Part shown: positions 15,659-17,044 of the stretch, piece by piece
Layout of the letters: each line of letters begins with the position of its first letter
Position numbering within the stretch: the stretch's first letter is position 1
NCBI GenBank assembly: GCA_002683195.1
Contig: NYSW01000022.1
Span: 1 to 17,044 of the forward strand
Direction: 5' to 3'
From: Phycisphaerae bacterium
GTDB taxonomy: Bacteria; Planctomycetota; Phycisphaerae; Phycisphaerales; SM1A02
Length of the DNA: 17,044 nt
Position numbers and translations under genes: made by a program
The notes under the pieces: generated by a model
Told to the model about the DNA's origin: nothing
The model's input: only the letters and a program-made list of their open reading frames with translations
Database searches by the model: none

Positions 15659-17044
15659 GTCCGCTACCGACTCCGATCGTTCCGCCACCGACGCGGCTCT
15701 CCCCAGATCCTACTCGCCCCACGAGGCTGAACCCGTGGTTCGGGAGGCCTGGTCTTCGAACCGTGATTTTCATGCCGACCCGGCGGGTACGGGTGACCCG
15801 TTCGGGGTCCTGATCCCGCCCCCCAACGTGACCGCGGCTCTGCACCTCGGTCATGCGTTCAACAACACCCTTCAGGACATTCTCGTCCGCTACCAGAGGA
15901 TGTGCGGAGCCCGCGCCCTCTGGATGCCCGGCACCGACCATGCCGGCATCGCCACCCAGGCGGTGGTCGAGAAGCGACTCCTGCGACAGGGGAAGCGTCG
16001 GACCGATTTCACCCGGGAGGGCTTCGTCGAGCAGGTCCAGGGGTGGAAGGATGAATACGAGACCACGATTCTGAGTCAGCTCGAGGTCATGGGTTGTTCC
16101 TGTGACTTCGAACGAACTCGTTTCACGATGGACCCGGTCTGCGTCGATGCGGTGCGAGAGGCGTTCTTCAAACTCTTTTCCGATGATCTCGTCTATCGCG
16201 GAAAGCGACTGGTCAACTGGGACCCGGCGACTCGGACCGCGCTCGCGGACGATGAAGTCGAGATGAAGACCGTTCCGGGCCACATGTGGTACCTGCGGTA
16301 TCCGATGGCCGACGGTGACGGCTTCGTCACCGTGGCGACCACGCGGCCCGAAACCATGCTTGGCGATACCGCGGTCGCGGTGAACCCTCGGGACCCCCGG
16401 GCGGAGGCCCTGCGGGGACGGATGGTCCGCCTTCCGATCACCGGTCGGGAGATTCCGATCGTCGAGGACGACTACGTGGTGCTTCCCGTGGCGATTGCGG
16501 AGGAGCTGGGCCTCGGACCGGAAGCGATCGCCGATCCGAAGGCGGCCTTGGCCACGGGATTTCTCAAGGTCACGCCCGCCCACGATCCCAACGACTGGGA
16601 GATCGGTCTTCGCCACGAACTCGAAGTGATCAACATCATGGCGCCCGATGGCTCGATCTCCGACGCTCACGGTTGGGACGATGCCGGCGAGGACGCCCGG
16701 CCATTCGTGGGGCTTCCCCGGGAGGAAGCCCGGAATGCGATCGTGGCCTGGTTCCGTGAGCATGATCTGCTGGAGAACATCCGAGATCATGAACATGCGG
16801 TCGGCCACAGCTATCGAAGCCACGTTCCGATCGAACCGTATCTCTCGGATCAGTGGTACGTGAAGGTGACCGACGATCGTCTTGCGGGTTCGGCCCTGCG
16901 AGCGATGGACGGTGAGCAGCGGGCGAGCGAACCGCCGTCCGGGCCGGAGATGGCCGGCGACGGAGGGCTTGAATTCCACCCCGATCGTTACGCCAAGACG
17001 TTCGAACTCTGGCATGAGAACATTCGCGACTGGTGCATTTCCCG
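15657..17044 (+). CDS. valS: Valyl-tRNA synthetase, 3' truncated by window edge
   Basis: The first 462 codons of a class Ia aminoacyl-tRNA synthetase that charges tRNA-Val; about half of a typical 850-950-residue enzyme is visible. After a short non-conserved start come LPRSYSPHEAEP and FHADP. IPPPNVTAALHLGHAFNNTL follows, which holds the HIGH-type ATP site as HLGH, then WMPGTDHAGIATQ. The editing (CP1) domain shows ATTRPETMLGDTAVAVNP and FLKVTPAHDPNDWEIG. The last visible residues, HENIRDWCISR, lead to the second half of the catalytic domain outside the window; the KMSKS loop is not seen. VGHSYRSHVPIEPYLSDQWYVK is ValRS-like, and a loosely conserved insert (about MDGEQRASEPPSGPE) follows. 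An in-frame TAA at 15642 leaves ATG 15657 as the first ATG. No strong Shine-Dalgarno site is present. The reading frame is open to the end of the window, with no internal stop. Confidence 0.97.
   Translation, partial: MSATDSDRSATDAALPRSYSPHEAEPVVREAWSSNRDFHADPAGTGDPFGVLIPPPNVTAALHLGHAFNNTLQDILVRYQRMCGARALWMPGTDHAGIATQAVVEKRLLRQGKRRTDFTREGFVEQVQGWKDEYETTILSQLEVMGCSCDFERTRFTMDPVCVDAVREAFFKLFSDDLVYRGKRLVNWDPATRTALADDEVEMKTVPGHMWYLRYPMADGDGFVTVATTRPETMLGDTAVAVNPRDPRAEALRGRMVRLPITGREIPIVEDDYVVLPVAIAEELGLGPEAIADPKAALATGFLKVTPAHDPNDWEIGLRHELEVINIMAPDGSISDAHGWDDAGEDARPFVGLPREEARNAIVAWFREHDLLENIRDHEHAVGHSYRSHVPIEPYLSDQWYVKVTDDRLAGSALRAMDGEQRASEPPSGPEMAGDGGLEFHPDRYAKTFELWHENIRDWCIS

Noticed and set aside
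15429..17015. Long minus-strand open frame (528 codons) opposite valS
   Set aside because: The plus strand there encodes unmistakable ValRS motifs in an uninterrupted frame; the minus-strand frame is a high-GC shadow with no recognisable domain.
1..17044. CRISPR array, tRNA, rRNA, insertion sequence or attachment site
   Set aside because: No regularly spaced repeats, cloverleaf-like segments, transposase or integrase motifs, or terminal repeats were seen by eye; a covariance-model search for small RNAs was not possible.

Overview
The window is a stretch of ordinary-looking, gene-dense bacterial chromosome with high GC, GC-rich third codon positions and almost no intergenic space. The best guess for the source is a planctomycete-type bacterium, probably of the Phycisphaerae. 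This is inferred from the general look of the proteins (a long LOG-family protein with a C-terminal extension, a very large AsmA-like protein, many GTG/TTG starts and few Shine-Dalgarno sites) and is not proven. No rRNA, tRNA, CRISPR array, insertion sequence or phage gene was seen.

Left part (1-4792): three GT4-like glycosyltransferases surround a predicted secreted endonuclease/exonuclease/phosphatase-fold protein. The first glycosyltransferase gene is cut by the window's left edge and converges on the second. The second is divergent from the nuclease-fold gene across a 256-bp spacer. That spacer carries two interleaved inverted repeats with a pseudoknot-like topology. The nuclease-fold gene overlaps the third glycosyltransferase gene by 9 bp, tail to tail.

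Centre (13327 down to 3464, minus strand): six genes lie almost end to end, with overlaps or gaps of 2 to 45 bp, and probably form one operon of about 9.9 kb. In order they are a 1476-residue AsmA-like inner-membrane-anchored protein, a LOG/TIGR00730-family protein, an unrecognised lipoprotein, phosphatidylserine synthase (pssA), tryptophan synthase beta (trpB) and the third glycosyltransferase. The pairing of a phospholipid-making enzyme with an AsmA-like protein, a family implicated in lipid movement between membranes, is the most suggestive functional link. TrpB stands without TrpA or other Trp enzymes.

Right part (13328-17044): a 126-bp divergent spacer separates the large operon from a two-gene plus-strand unit, a small single-span membrane protein followed by a pteridine-reductase/FolM-like SDR. 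A minus-strand TPR lipoprotein converges on the SDR with a 1-bp gap. Its probable ATG overlaps the ATG of the divergent valS gene (valyl-tRNA synthetase), which runs off the right edge.

I see no clear candidate for a wholly new system. The points most worth checking are the interleaved inverted repeats at 2240-2282, the pssA/AsmA-like operon, the in-frame TGA junction between the AsmA-like and LOG genes, and the shared start tetranucleotide of valS and the TPR lipoprotein.
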